Source: Anthopleura xanthogrammica (Eukaryota > Cnidaria > Anthozoa > Actiniaria > Actiniidae). From it: a DNA stretch of 64,000 nucleotides. The notes below the pieces were generated by a model. That model was not told the DNA's origin. It saw only the letters and a program-made list of their open reading frames with translations, and ran no database searches. A program made the position numbers and the translations under genes. The stretch is taken from positions 10,226,583 through 10,290,582 of the forward strand of contig OZ025213.1 in the NCBI GenBank assembly GCA_964019055.1, written 5' to 3'. Shown one piece after another: positions 41,879-51,746 of the stretch. The number at the start of each line of letters is the position of its first letter. The first letter of the stretch is position 1.

Positions 41879-42094
41879 ATGAGTTCACAACGCGAAAAAA
41901 TTGCAAATTTTATGGAAAAACCTGGTAACAGCGAGACTATGGTGTTTGATCCTACTACGGGCAAACTTATGGTACAAAATAAGTCTGCAGCTCAGAGAGA
42001 ACAAGAAAGAGGAGCTGATCGAAAGGTGATGCTGGACATGAACAAACCAGGAGCCGGAGGTTTCTTCTTGTTTTTGCTGTTTGGAAATAAATAA
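41879..42094 (+). CDS. Modifier 2: single-unit small protein ending GAGGFF plus tail
   Basis: 71 residues from the ATG at 41879. I chose it over the in-frame ATG at 41837 because the context AAGTACAAAATGA-TTCACAACGCG is shared with modifier 1. It has one hairpin unit (SETMVFDPTTGKLMVQNKS), a charged linker (REQERGADRK), then VMLDMNKPGAGGFF and a nine-residue hydrophobic extension. It is almost identical to modifier 5 up to GGFF and unrelated after it. The point where constraint stops suggests maturation there. Function inferred from context only. Confidence 0.7.
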   Translation: MSSQREKIANFMEKPGNSETMVFDPTTGKLMVQNKSAAQREQERGADRKVMLDMNKPGAGGFFLFLLFGNK

Positions 42095-42374
42095 CCGGAG
42101 AAAACAAGCAAATCGAAAAGCTGAGGCCAATTGTACATATGGAATAAACTGACACTGCCGATCGCCGAATCCTGTGTGACTTCAAGGCAGAGAAGCTTAT
42201 CTGAACTATAAAGATGAAATACATGTATCTTAAAAATCAAAACAATCAATTTAGACTTAGCAAAACTATTAGTACACCGTGCTGGAATATATATATATAT
42301 ATACACTATGTACCTGATAATTGAGTAAAGTACGTAAAGCACACTGACACGATGTATAGTTATCTTTATATGTA

Positions 42375-42638
42375 TATACACGCATCAAGCATTCCGCGCT
42401 ACTGCTCTAAGCGCATGCTAAGGGGATTAAAAAGTGGGATAATATTTTGTAAAATATGCATTTTTTTGGTACATTTGACTCAAAATTCGCTTAAACGGTA
42501 CGTGATCTTGAATATATAATGAAAATTGTGTTTGACAAGAAAAATAAAACTAAAATATAACATGTTTTACGAAATATTATCTCACTTTTTAATCCCCTGA
42601 GCACGCGCTTAGAGCGCGGAATGCTTGATGCGTGTATT
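42375..42638. mobile_element. MITE with about 65-bp terminal inverted repeats
   Basis: The left end (TACACGCATCAAGCATTCCGCGCT...GGGGATTAAAAAGTG) is matched inverted at the right end (CACTTTTTAATCCCC...GCGCGGAATGCTTGATGCGTGTA). The centre is AT-rich with no open frame. It lies between modifiers 2 and 3. Confidence 0.75.
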
Positions 42639-43044
42639 CAAGTAACACTGATGTTCACTTTTGAATTACAGTTTTTTGCTTTTTTGTGTAAGAGTTTCTG
42701 TATTTAAGTTTAAGTTATTAATTTTAAATATAAAGATATATATATTAATTTTGGAAAAATAAAATGCTTTTATTGCAATATTTTGTGTAATTAAATTTTT
42801 TTTTAGCATATTTCGACAGTCATTTGTATTATGATAATTTATTACAGCACATGACGTAGCTGTGGTTCATGATTGGTTACCAAAATCTGACCTAATAATA
42901 ATTTTCCCTTTTTTTATAACGAAAGCGATGACTTGCAAAATCCATATAGCAATTCACAAGCTAGTCAGTAGCCATATACCTGTCTTCCTTTCATTCAAAC
43001 ATCAGTTGTTCTGAATCGGTTGTGGAAAGAATTCGAAAAGGAAA
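42639..43044. other. Upstream of modifier 3, no clear sites
   Basis: AT-rich. Unlike the neighbouring genes I find no TTCNNNGAA or kB-type palindrome here. Confidence 0.4.
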
Positions 43045-43485
43045 ATGTCAAGTGACGACTTTGATTTTGACCCAGAAACGTGTAAACTTGTACCAAAAAA
43101 CTTGATGAGGGATGAAGGGAAAGTAAGGAATCGTGAAGATTATTATAGGGAAAGACTACCTGAGATGGACTTTGACCCTGGCCAATCAAGGGTTGTTCCA
43201 AAAACCTTTAACAAGAGAGCCATAATTCATGACACCAGCGAATTCTCTTATAAGAATGGCGAGGAATTTGAGTTTGATGGAGCTTCAAGTCGACTCGTAT
43301 TGAAATCACAAAGTCCAAACATAGAGAAATTCTTGGAGCATCCAAATAGCAGTGAGACAATGGTGTTTGATCCAGTGATCGGAAAATTGACGGTGCGGCA
43401 GAAATCGACTGTGAGAACACGAGATGATGATCGAAGAGTCATGTTGGATATGAACAGACAAGGCCCTGGTGGCTTCTTCCTCTAG
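43045..43485 (+). CDS. Modifier 3: four-unit small protein ending GPGGFFL
   Basis: 146 residues in one exon. Four diverged units are centred on FDFDPETCKLVPK, MDFDPGQSRVVPK, FEFDGASSRLVLK and MVFDPVIGKLTVRQ, followed by RRVMLDMNRQGPGGFFL and stop. Only one residue follows GGFF. The repeat pattern F-D-P-x-x-G/S-K/R-L-V-P-K is the same as in modifier 4. Short hydrophilic linkers separate the units. No match to ubiquitin in sequence. It is probably a chain of beta hairpins, analogous in idea to the multi-domain ubiquitin-like proteins of bacteria. Role inferred from the cluster. Confidence 0.7.
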   Translation: MSSDDFDFDPETCKLVPKNLMRDEGKVRNREDYYRERLPEMDFDPGQSRVVPKTFNKRAIIHDTSEFSYKNGEEFEFDGASSRLVLKSQSPNIEKFLEHPNSSETMVFDPVIGKLTVRQKSTVRTRDDDRRVMLDMNRQGPGGFFL

Positions 43486-44256
43486 ATTGCAGATAACTGA
43501 ACTGTTATTAGTAAATTTAAATATCTCTAGATGGGTTTATAAATGAAAGGAAAAAATTCAAAAATTAATTATGTTGCAAACAGATCACAAATTTTAAAGT
43601 GTATTTTTATCTTTTGATTATTTAATTTATTTAAATCTGGCAGGACCCTACTGTAAAACACTTATGTGACGTAGGCATTTCCTGAATAAAGATTATTATT
43701 ATTAAAAATGTAAAATTATCCGACAATGTGGATTTTTTGGCATGGGATGTCATGAATGATAATGATTATGTTTTGAAATCCGGGGCATTCTAATCCCTGA
43801 CGCTGCTAGTGGAAATCATTGGGTTTCGACATACGGGATATTCTCACTCTCCTTGTTTGACGTCATAGACACCATATTCGAAAAGGGTTGACTGCAGTGA
43901 GATTGTAGTTAAGTAGTAATATCTAGTAGTAGCACTTTTGTTTGATGGATAATCGTAGCTTGCATAGGTACATACATATACACTTTGATAATTTTGTGTT
44001 ACAAATGAACAGCACTGACTAAACAATGAATAAATAATATATGATAATAAATACGAGTATTTTTTTTATTATCCGGTGATCCTCCTGCCATGATATATAA
44101 TTGTATAATCTACGTTATGCCTAAAAGTTGCAAAAGATCAACTTCCTACTACAGTACGTATTTACACAGTGGATTTTTAAAAGAAAGATAAACCACACAC
44201 ATATGAATTTACTAATTTGCATCGGTTATAATATTGAATGTTATGTCAAGTATTTT
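43486..44256. other. Convergent 3' flanks, no gene
   Basis: AT-rich 3' sequence of modifier 3 (plus) and E1-a (minus), with AATAAA-type signals (for example near 43685). Nothing else seen. Confidence 0.5.
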
Positions 44257-45561
44257 TCACTTCTCATCATCTGATGAGTCTGTCTCTTCTTCGGCCTCCT
44301 CCAGTAAGCAGTCCTCGCATTTCACACCTGATGATGGATCTGCATACCAACGAAGAACCGAACTCTCATCAAAACAATTTAGACCACCTTCTTGATAGTC
44401 TAGGTATGGTGCTTCACAGCGATTGGCCCAAACGTAGTACGGGTATTGAAAATCACTTTCCAATGAGGCCAGGGCGCTATCTTCTCCCTTGCATAGTTCC
44501 ACAAGAGCTATTTTCACGATCATATTACTGATAGGGATGATGTCTGATGAAAGTCCCACTTGGATGGTTGCCTCTAATTCGCTATCGGTCACATAGCTTG
44601 GCGCACCTTCTCGAGCCTGACGCATTGATGATATTTCTTCATTATTAGTCCCTGTTCCACAGACACACATGAAGCATGGTGGGCCTTGTTTGGGTCGTAC
44701 CACAATAACCTCTCCTCCAGCAGCTCGTACTGCACATTTCCCATACAATGTCACTATTTTTAACTCAAGAGAGATCATGTTGATGGTACCACGACTCGCT
44801 GACGTATCTGTTGCTGCGACTATCAGATCACATCCTTTCAATATTTCCATTCCTTTCTTTGGGTCGTTGATGTCACAGTTGTGAAGTTCAACATTAGCGA
44901 ATGGATTCTTGTCCAAGATGCGTTCACGAATGGCTTTGGTCTTCAATCTTCCAAGATCACTTACTCCACAAGTGTGGCGTACAATGTTGTTCAGTTCAAT
45001 GCGATCATAGTCAACAAGAACAAAGTTGCCCACTCCAGCTTTGGCTAACTCGATTGCAACGTGAGATCCACCGCTACCGAGTCCAACAATAGCTACCTTT
45101 CGACTCTCTAGCAAACCAGACTCCAATAATCCTTTACTTCTCGAGTACAGCAGGTCTTTTGAGGGTTGAAGTAGTACTTTGGTTTCTTTAGGCACGTCAC
45201 TTGACGTCTTCTTTGTATATGCCTTGATTTGGTTGTCAGAGGTGATCAGTAACGCGATCTGAACGGAGCTACTCTCTTCTAGCTTCTTAAATGCTGTTTG
45301 AACGAGCGCTAGCTCAGTCGTTCCCTGTTCTTCCTTAGGAAAACTTTCTATCACCTCGTAGACGACTTGCTTATCTACTGTGTCGGGATGCTCAGATGAT
45401 GATGATGATGATACAATAATATCTAAAACATCTCCATCATCGATTGACGTGACTGTAAAATACTTTCTCTCTTTTCTGCTGTCATTCTTCTCTCTTATTA
45501 TCTCAATAAAATCCGGTTGCAACAAACGCAAAACAAGATCTTCAGCTTGATGTAGATCCAT
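44257..45561 (-). CDS. E1-a: ThiF-type E1-like activating enzyme
   Basis: 434 residues in one exon. An N-terminal region (1-145) leads, through YSRSKGLLESGLLESRK, to the ThiF/Rossmann domain. This has G-L-G-S-G-G at 160-165 (ATP loop), VDYDRIELNNIVRH at 183-196, GRLKTKA, AATD, and YGKCAVRAAGGEV. Zinc ligands are C296/C299 (CFMC) and C415/C418 (CEDC). ILRWY-type and VWANR motifs near the end recall bacterial ThiF proteins linked to E2 and JAB genes. The enzyme should adenylate the C-terminal glycine of a modifier and pass it to the E2. The acidic C-terminal tail (EEAEEETDSSDDEK) is unlike E1-b. Long central stretches are almost identical to E1-b. Confidence 0.85.
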   Translation of the reverse strand: MDLHQAEDLVLRLLQPDFIEIIREKNDSRKERKYFTVTSIDDGDVLDIIVSSSSSSEHPDTVDKQVVYEVIESFPKEEQGTTELALVQTAFKKLEESSSVQIALLITSDNQIKAYTKKTSSDVPKETKVLLQPSKDLLYSRSKGLLESGLLESRKVAIVGLGSGGSHVAIELAKAGVGNFVLVDYDRIELNNIVRHTCGVSDLGRLKTKAIRERILDKNPFANVELHNCDINDPKKGMEILKGCDLIVAATDTSASRGTINMISLELKIVTLYGKCAVRAAGGEVIVVRPKQGPPCFMCVCGTGTNNEEISSMRQAREGAPSYVTDSELEATIQVGLSSDIIPISNMIVKIALVELCKGEDSALASLESDFQYPYYVWANRCEAPYLDYQEGGLNCFDESSVLRWYADPSSGVKCEDCLLEEAEEETDSSDDEK

Positions 45562-46169
45562 CCTTGAGAAAAATTCAAATGTTTATTAGCAGTTTGGTTG
45601 CATCTACTCAGGGTAAAGTTACGAATATTTTATTAAAAGGGGATTTCCCCTACTATTCGGCAGATGCTCGGATTGGCTCGTTTTCAAAGAAACTAAAATA
45701 ATAGAATACGTCGTACGTCATTGAATGTTCTAGAAATAACCCTCACGTTTATCCCCACGTTTGATATAAGTTCCTATTGGTTTGTTCAATTTCAAAAGAT
45801 GGGGTAATCCCCTAAAATAGTAGAATACGTCATACGTCATTGAATGTTCTAGAAATAACAGGGGTTTTCCCCCAGCGCTTGATATAGATTCCTATTGTTT
45901 TGTTTAATTTCAAAAGATGGGGGAATCCCCTAGAATAATAGAATACGACAAAAATGATCAAGAAAAACATATAATGCTTAAGAAAATGAAGAAAATACTG
46001 AAAATTTCTTAGCAGCTTAAGTAAAAAAAAATTTTAGTTAATAAAAGGTATATTTCTATAACGCAATAGAGATATTTCCTGTTGACTAGTTGCGAAACAA
46101 CAGGTCGTGTCTTTTCCTGATTGGATAAAATCTGACAGCCAAATATTGCTTAGCTAAGGGAAATTCCCA
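45562..46169. promoter_or_regulatory. E1-a / modifier 4 bidirectional region rich in kB-type palindromes
   Basis: kB-type sites: GGGGATTTCCCC (45639-45650), GGGGTAATCCCC (45801-45812), GGGGTTTTCCCC (45861-45872), GGGGGAATCCCC (45919-45930) and GGGAAATTCCC (46158-46168). A STAT-type TTCAAAGAA lies at 45683-45691. TTCTAGAA, which suits heat-shock factor as well, occurs twice (about 45728 and 45848). The central part is an imperfect direct repeat of about 120 bp that carries the sites. Confidence 0.6.
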
Positions 46170-46346
46170 TTGCCAATATTTGGCTTCATATTCTACGTCT
46201 ACGGAAAATACTGCTTATTCAGCAGCCAACAAAGGACCGGCACTATATACTGTCTTTTAGCGATATATATACTTTTTAAATTTCTTGGAAGCCGAACAGA
46301 GACAACTAAAGCACTGATAAAGAGACAGACAACATCGGGATACAAT

Positions 46347-46787
46347 ATGGGGAGTTTTCATGAAAATATGGATCAGTTTGACTTCGATCCAGCAGAAGCA
46401 AAATTTTCACCAAAATCTTTTGAAACTGGTTTCTCTGGGATGTCGTCGGAACAACTCTACGGATCTGGCGCAGAACGTGAATATGATCCATCACAATCGA
46501 AATTGGTTCCAAAAACATCAAGGTACCAAACTGGCTGCACTTCAACAGCCGAACAAGCTTACAAGAATGGTCAGGAGTTTGATTTCGACCCGGCCTCCGG
46601 TCGTCTGTTATTCAAGCAAGAACCTGTCCACGAAGTCGAAGAACAGATGAGAAATCCATCATCAGACAAACATTTAGGGTTCGATAAGAAAAAGAAATGT
46701 ATAAAAGTAGAGAAACAAACCAAACCACGAAGGGACAGAGAAGTGAAGGTCGATATGAACAAAAGAGGAACAGGAGGATTTTTTTAA
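46347..46787 (+). CDS. Modifier 4: four-unit small protein ending GTGGFF
   Basis: 146 residues from the ATG at 46347. The frame is open further upstream, but that part reads through promoter-like sequence and has no relatives. Units centre on FDFDPAEAKFSPK, EYDPSQSKLVPK, FDFDPASGRLLFK and a decayed GFDKKKKCIKVE. The end is VKVDMNKRGTGGFF with the stop directly after FF. It is therefore a form with no extension, needing little or no trimming if FF is the terminus, or loss of FF if glycine is. TTCTTGGAA at 46282-46290 and GGGAAATTCCC at 46158 lie upstream. Confidence 0.7.
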   Translation: MGSFHENMDQFDFDPAEAKFSPKSFETGFSGMSSEQLYGSGAEREYDPSQSKLVPKTSRYQTGCTSTAEQAYKNGQEFDFDPASGRLLFKQEPVHEVEEQMRNPSSDKHLGFDKKKKCIKVEKQTKPRRDREVKVDMNKRGTGGFF

Positions 46788-48270
46788 TGCCAAACAAATG
46801 ATATATAAATTGTATTCGTGAAGTATATGAAAAGGACATGGCAAAAGTCAAGTATTTACCATCATTTGGAAAATGTAACGAACCGGTAGCGAGAACTAAT
46901 GTCGAAGTGACAAGAGAAAACTGAAGACAATGATTCGAAAAGTAGTACGAGGTGTTTTTGTTGCTTCGTAAATTATTAGCCGGAGAGATGTGATTTTGTT
47001 TAAACCTCAAGCAAATTTTTCTCGGTAGGAAAAAGTATTTGCCATCACTGGTTACCACTGCATGTATATTAAATAAGGAAGCTTTAATACACAGAATGTA
47101 AAACGTATTGAACCAATAATTGTGTATTGATAGGACTAAGAAACGAACGCGGCAGAAGTATTTACCATCAATGTAATTATAACTAAAAGTGGTCTTAATA
47201 AAGATAATCTTAAAGGAACTGAGAATCTTGTTGTGAACATCACTGGTTACCACTGCATGTGTAGAGTGATTTTCATAAACCCGTGAAATACACTTTAGTG
47301 TATTACGCATTACTTCACTCTAATTCTTTGGTTTTCTATTGTGTTTATCTGACTATTACATTTTAATAAGCACACTTTGTTTCACTGGTTAATGAAAACC
47401 ACTCTTTAACACACATAACAGGGGCGGATCCAGGATTTTTGAGAGGGGGGTGACTGAGATCCCAAAACTTTGAATGTACTTTTATATAATACTCACGGAG
47501 TGCAAAGGGGTTCACGTGATCTGTCACTGCTTCTGTACTCCCCATGGGTAAAATTGCTAGAATCTTCAGAAGCTCCCTCACGTTTGGAAAAAATCTAAAA
47601 AGCTGATGTCAAGATCAAAAATAAATATTCAACTGGCCAAAAAGGGGGGTGACTAATCACCCCCGTCACCACCCCTAAATCCGCCCTTGCATAATGTAAC
47701 ACGTATTGAACCGATAATTGTGTATTGACAGGTCTGAGAAAAGAACACGGCAGAAAGTACATTTACCATCAATGTAATTATAACCAAAAGTGGTCTTAAT
47801 AAAGATAATGTTAAAGGAACTGAGAATCTTGTTGTGAACATTACTTAAAGGGAAGGGGCGCAGAGTACATGGCATACGGATAATCGATGGTATTTACCAA
47901 GAGCCTGATTAAAATATCACTTTCTACAAGAGGCTCAGACATTATCGGCAGCATATTGAATAAAAACGGATTCGCTACTGTCGAAAGTATGAAGCTTCTT
48001 GTTTGTAAATATCAACTGTTTTTGCTTGTCGTGCAAAAAAAAATTATGAGATGTCAGTTTTAATGCCGACCGGGATACTTTAGGCACTGATTTCCCCTCA
48101 CACATATTGAAAAAAGAAATTAAATACATTTTAAACCTTCTACGAATTGTTATTATAAAAAGGGTTTTTTTTATTGTAAAAAATATTTCAGAAATATTAC
48201 ATGCAAATTACATCATAAATGTTGAACTCAAGTTCAGTAGACGTTCGGTTTGAATATTCATTACAAGCGT
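46788..48270. other. Intergenic with direct repeats and a MITE
   Basis: Contains a direct duplication of about 155 bp (47095-47250 and 47694-47849, both starting near ACGTATTGAACC) on either side of a hAT-like MITE. No gene is supported. Confidence 0.5.
47419..47689. mobile_element. CAGGGGCGGATCCAGG hAT-like MITE
   Basis: The left end CAGGGGCGGATCCAGGATTTT and right end TAAATCCGCCCTTG are inverted copies with changes, enclosing GAGAGGGGGGTGACTGA and its inverse. It is related to the element at 31971-32153. Confidence 0.65.
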
Positions 48271-48405
48271 TTCTAAGAATCACGCCATGCAGTCACGCGG
48301 ACCTTGAAGGGAAATTTCCCCATTTCTAAGAAATCCGTTCAAGATTATTAACAAGCCAGCTACGCCGAGGGAGTGAAATTTCATCGAACAGCAAAGACAT
48401 ACAAA
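48271..48405 (+). promoter_or_regulatory. Modifier 5 upstream sites
   Basis: TTCTAAGAA (48271-48279), GGGAAATTTCCC (48309-48320) and TTCTAAGAA (48324-48332) lie within 135 bp of the start codon: a compact STAT/kB/STAT arrangement. Confidence 0.6.
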
Positions 48406-48618
48406 ATGAGTTCTCAACGACAAAAAATTGAGAAACATATGGAAAATCCTGATAAAAGTGAGACTATGGTCTTCGATCCTGCTACAGGGACGCTTATGGT
48501 ACAAAATAAATCTGCAGCACAGAGAGAACAAGAAAGAGGAGCCGATCGAAAGGTGATGCTGGACATGAACAAACCAGGAGCGGGAGGTTTCTTTTCGATA
48601 CTATTTGACATGGTTTGA
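48406..48618 (+). CDS. Modifier 5: single-unit small protein ending GAGGFF plus tail
   Basis: 70 residues from the ATG at 48406. I chose it because MSSQRQKIEKHMENP aligns with the starts of modifiers 1 and 2; an in-frame ATG at 48373 adds 11 residues. Contents are one unit (SETMVFDPATGTLMVQNKS), REQERGADRK, VMLDMNKPGAGGFF, then SILFDMV. Identity with modifier 2 is nearly total from the hairpin to GGFF and absent beyond it. Expected to be trimmed by one of the JAB enzymes if it acts as a modifier. Confidence 0.7.
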   Translation: MSSQRQKIEKHMENPDKSETMVFDPATGTLMVQNKSAAQREQERGADRKVMLDMNKPGAGGFFSILFDMV

Positions 48619-49212
48619 AGGAAACAAAGACGAAATTTCTATACTCAGCAACCACAAACCTTATTCATTTATTTGATGTACGAGTTACAAGTCTATTCAC
48701 ACAGAATTTCTTCACACAAGCAAGATTAACCCAACTGATAAACATGGCGGGAAAGGAAAGACAAAGTTGTTTCAAATGTTTTAAATGTCAGAATATTGAG
48801 GACTCTTAAACGCTGCATTTTAGTAAATTACATAGAACAGATTTTCAGAAATGTACTTAGTTTCAATTCAATAATTGTTTTCGAAAATGTGTACACCTTT
48901 TGAATAAAAATCGTATTGAATGTTAACGTTTGAAGTTTGTGGTTTATTTGTTACTGCGTGCTCAATTCCATCACGTGATTAGGAGGGATTTTCCCTTTAG
49001 AAAAATGTGATGACTTGCAGAAATTTTTACAGACTTTTAGATTGCGTTCATAATAAGAAGGGATTTTCCCTTTAGAAATGTGATTACTTGCAGAAATTCT
49101 CATACGCAGCCTTTCAATTCATAGTGTCAATCTATAAGCACGCTATTCTTTTGAAGCAAACAAACTGTTCCATTTTTCCACTGAAGCTTATTATTGTCGT
49201 AAGAATAACAAG
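48619..49212 (+). promoter_or_regulatory. Modifier 6 upstream region
   Basis: Two identical kB-type sites, GGGATTTTCCCTTTAGAAA at 48985 and 49060, lie in an imperfect direct repeat of about 75 bp. A TCACGTGA palindrome is at 48971. No other gene seen. Confidence 0.5.
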
Positions 49213-49461
49213 ATGGGTTGTTATAAAGAGGGAAATTTCGAACAAAACTTGAAGATGTGTTCGCAAGAAAATCTTAAATCAAGACAAGAGTTCGATGACG
49301 AGATGAGAGGAAAAACAAAAAAGGGTTTCATCTTCGATCCATCGACAGGAATATTAGGACTGGCTGAGGAAAAGACAAGACAAGAAAAAGTAGTAAGACC
49401 TCAACCAGTCAAAAAAGTAGCTGTTCCAATAAAGACTCGAGGAACTGGTGGACATTTTTAG
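49213..49461 (+). CDS. Modifier 6: diverged small protein ending GTGGHF
   Basis: 82 residues in one exon. It has a single hairpin unit (KGFIFDPSTGILGLAE) with a longer charged N-terminus and a basic linker, then VAVPIKTRGTGGHF and stop. It keeps F-D-P-S-T-G and the terminal GTGG but has H in place of the first F. It is the most diverged member that still ends with glycines. No extension follows HF. Confidence 0.6.
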   Translation: MGCYKEGNFEQNLKMCSQENLKSRQEFDDEMRGKTKKGFIFDPSTGILGLAEEKTRQEKVVRPQPVKKVAVPIKTRGTGGHF

Positions 49462-50462
49462 TTTGCCATTTATGTATCGTCAGCGAATTTAATACATCAT
49501 ATCAAGTGAGATTCCAGACCTGTAGAAGATTGTTTCACTGAGACAGGACTAGAACAGGACTAAGACTGGACGAAGTTATAATAAACAATGACTAAATTCA
49601 ATTAAATCCACTGGTGGTGCTGAATGGAAGAACACTTTTCATGCAAGAAAAGATTTGATATTCCTTTTTGTAAATTTTGTTGTGCATTTTTCAATATTTT
49701 TCAATATCATGAAGATTATATCGATGAACCGCTAATTTCATTATTGTACAATTGACTATTTTTTCTGCTCAATTCATAGTCACGACTCACGTGTATTTTT
49801 TTACTGAAATAATTGAAATATATAGCACTATTTTGAATAGTAATAGCATTATAATAAAGCTGTCTGACCTTAGGTTAACCGAATGGTTATTGTATTTGCA
49901 TAACTGGTACCAAATGACCTGTTAATTTCAAATTACTTACTTACTTACTTACTGGTATCAAATTTTTTTTAAATGTATTCAGTATTTCATTAATTTTCAC
50001 GAAGCATATAGTATATTATACATAAGCAAGAGGAAGTGTCTAAAAAAATGTGTAGGTATTTAACTGAAGTAAATCGGATTGCCATCCTCCGTAAATGCCA
50101 TAAATAAAATAAATAAAAATCTAAAAAAATAAAGCACATTTTTGTTTTTAAATCTATTTTGTATGTCTGGAAATGATTAGGGACTTCAGGGACCTACTAT
50201 ATTCCTGATAAACAAATCAGCGCAATGTGTTTTCATATCATTTATTTCAGTTGAGAACGACTAATTTGTTTTATTACATTTTTCTTGTGAAAGATTTGAT
50301 CAAGAATAAATTCCATACGCTATAATGCTACATTTTCAACTATTTGCGGCAATAAATTTCATTTTCCCCGTGTATATAGATCGCATACATGTGTATATTT
50401 TCTATGGCTCAGTTGAGATATTCGAGCTACCTATATTTTGTATAGTTTAGGATGTTCGTAAG
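49462..50462. other. Convergent 3' flanks, no gene
   Basis: AT-rich. A TTAC microsatellite lies at about 49935-49952. No supported coding region. Confidence 0.5.
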
Positions 50463-51746
50463 TTATCCAAAAAAGGAAGTGTTCTCTAAGTTGGTCTCGA
50501 TTGGTTGGCAAACATTACATTTGTCATCTCTCTTGACTTCCATCGAATACCAACGCAGAATACTCGGAGTGTTAAACTTGTTAAAACCATCTTCTGGGTA
50601 TCCCGCATACTGTCCATCCCTTCGGTTTGCCCAAATGTAGTATGCATTCTCAAAATCCTTCTCCAATGAGGCCAGGGCGCTGTCTTTTCCCTTGCATAGT
50701 TCCACGAGAGCTATTTTCACGATCATATTACTGATAGGGATGATGTCTGATGAGAGTCCCACTTGGATGGTTGCTTCTACCTCACTATCTGGCACATAGC
50801 TGGGGTTAGCTTCTCGGGCTTGGCGGAAAGAGGACACCTCTTCCTTGTCAGCTTCGACAAGAGCATTTCGATACACACAACTGAAGCACGGACCCTGGTT
50901 GGGACGCACTACAACCACTTCTCCTCCGGCAGCTCGTACTGCACATTTCCCATACAAAACAGGAATGTTAAGCTCAAGGGAAAGTGAGTTGATGTTGAGT
51001 CGGCTACGGATGTTGTCTGTAGCTGCAACAATCAGGTTACATTCTTTGAAAATGTCCCTTCCTTTCTCTTGGTCATTGATGTCACAGTTGTGAAGTTCAA
51101 CATTAGCGAATGGGTTCTTGTCCAAGATGCGGTCACGAATGGCTTTGGTCTTCAATCTTCCAAGATCACTTACTCCACAAGTGTGGCGTACAATGTTGTT
51201 CAGTTCAATGCGATCATAGTCAACAAGAACAAATTTGCCCACTCCAGCTTTGGCCAACTCGATTGCAACGTGAGATCCGCCGCTACCGAGTCCAACAATA
51301 GCAACCTTTCGACTCTCTAGCAAACCAGACTCCAATAATCCTTTACTTCTCGAGTACAGCAGGTCTTTTGAGGGTTGAAGTAGTACTTTGGTTTCTTTAG
51401 GCACGTCACTTGACGTCTTCTTTGTATATGCCTTGATTTGGTTGTCAGAGGTGATCAGTAACGCGATCTGAACGGAGCTACTCTCTTCTAGCTTCTTGAA
51501 TGCTGTTTGAACGAGCTCAGTCGTTTCTTGCTCTTCCTTAGGAAAGCTTTCTATCAAATCGTAGGCGACTTGGTTTTGGCATGCATCTTGTCCTCCAGGA
51601 ATAGCTCGCACCGTGACATGCAAGGCATCACCATCATCGAGTGACTTGACAAAGAAATGCTTTGAATCTTGATCTTCTTTCTTTCTCAATATTTCAATGA
51701 AGTCTGGTTGAATCAAACACACAACGAGATCGTCTGGTTGATGCAT
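50463..51746 (-). CDS. E1-b: ThiF-type E1-like activating enzyme
   Basis: 427 residues in one exon, with the same plan as E1-a. G-L-G-S-G-G is at 152-157, VDYDRIELNNIVRH follows, then AATDNIRSRLN, YGKCAVRAAGGEV, and the zinc ligands CFSC (C287/C290) and CNVC (C410/C413). The N-terminal 70 and the C-terminal 100 residues differ clearly from E1-a, and it lacks the acidic tail, ending ENTSFFG. Having two E1s suggests separate modifier preferences, since the modifiers also vary. It is intronless. The upstream region has repeated STAT-type and kB-type palindromes. Confidence 0.85.
   Translation of the reverse strand: MHQPDDLVVCLIQPDFIEILRKKEDQDSKHFFVKSLDDGDALHVTVRAIPGGQDACQNQVAYDLIESFPKEEQETTELVQTAFKKLEESSSVQIALLITSDNQIKAYTKKTSSDVPKETKVLLQPSKDLLYSRSKGLLESGLLESRKVAIVGLGSGGSHVAIELAKAGVGKFVLVDYDRIELNNIVRHTCGVSDLGRLKTKAIRDRILDKNPFANVELHNCDINDQEKGRDIFKECNLIVAATDNIRSRLNINSLSLELNIPVLYGKCAVRAAGGEVVVVRPNQGPCFSCVYRNALVEADKEEVSSFRQAREANPSYVPDSEVEATIQVGLSSDIIPISNMIVKIALVELCKGKDSALASLEKDFENAYYIWANRRDGQYAGYPEDGFNKFNTPSILRWYSMEVKRDDKCNVCQPIETNLENTSFFG

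Noticed and set aside
46612..47310. 232-codon minus-strand frame
   Set aside because: Mostly antisense to modifier 4 and its 3' flank, crosses a repeated segment, and shows no domain.
40755..49461. Assigning the small proteins to the ubiquitin beta-grasp fold
   Set aside because: The units are about 35-45 residues with one hairpin motif each; I cannot trace a beta-grasp fold by eye, so they are called candidate modifiers only.
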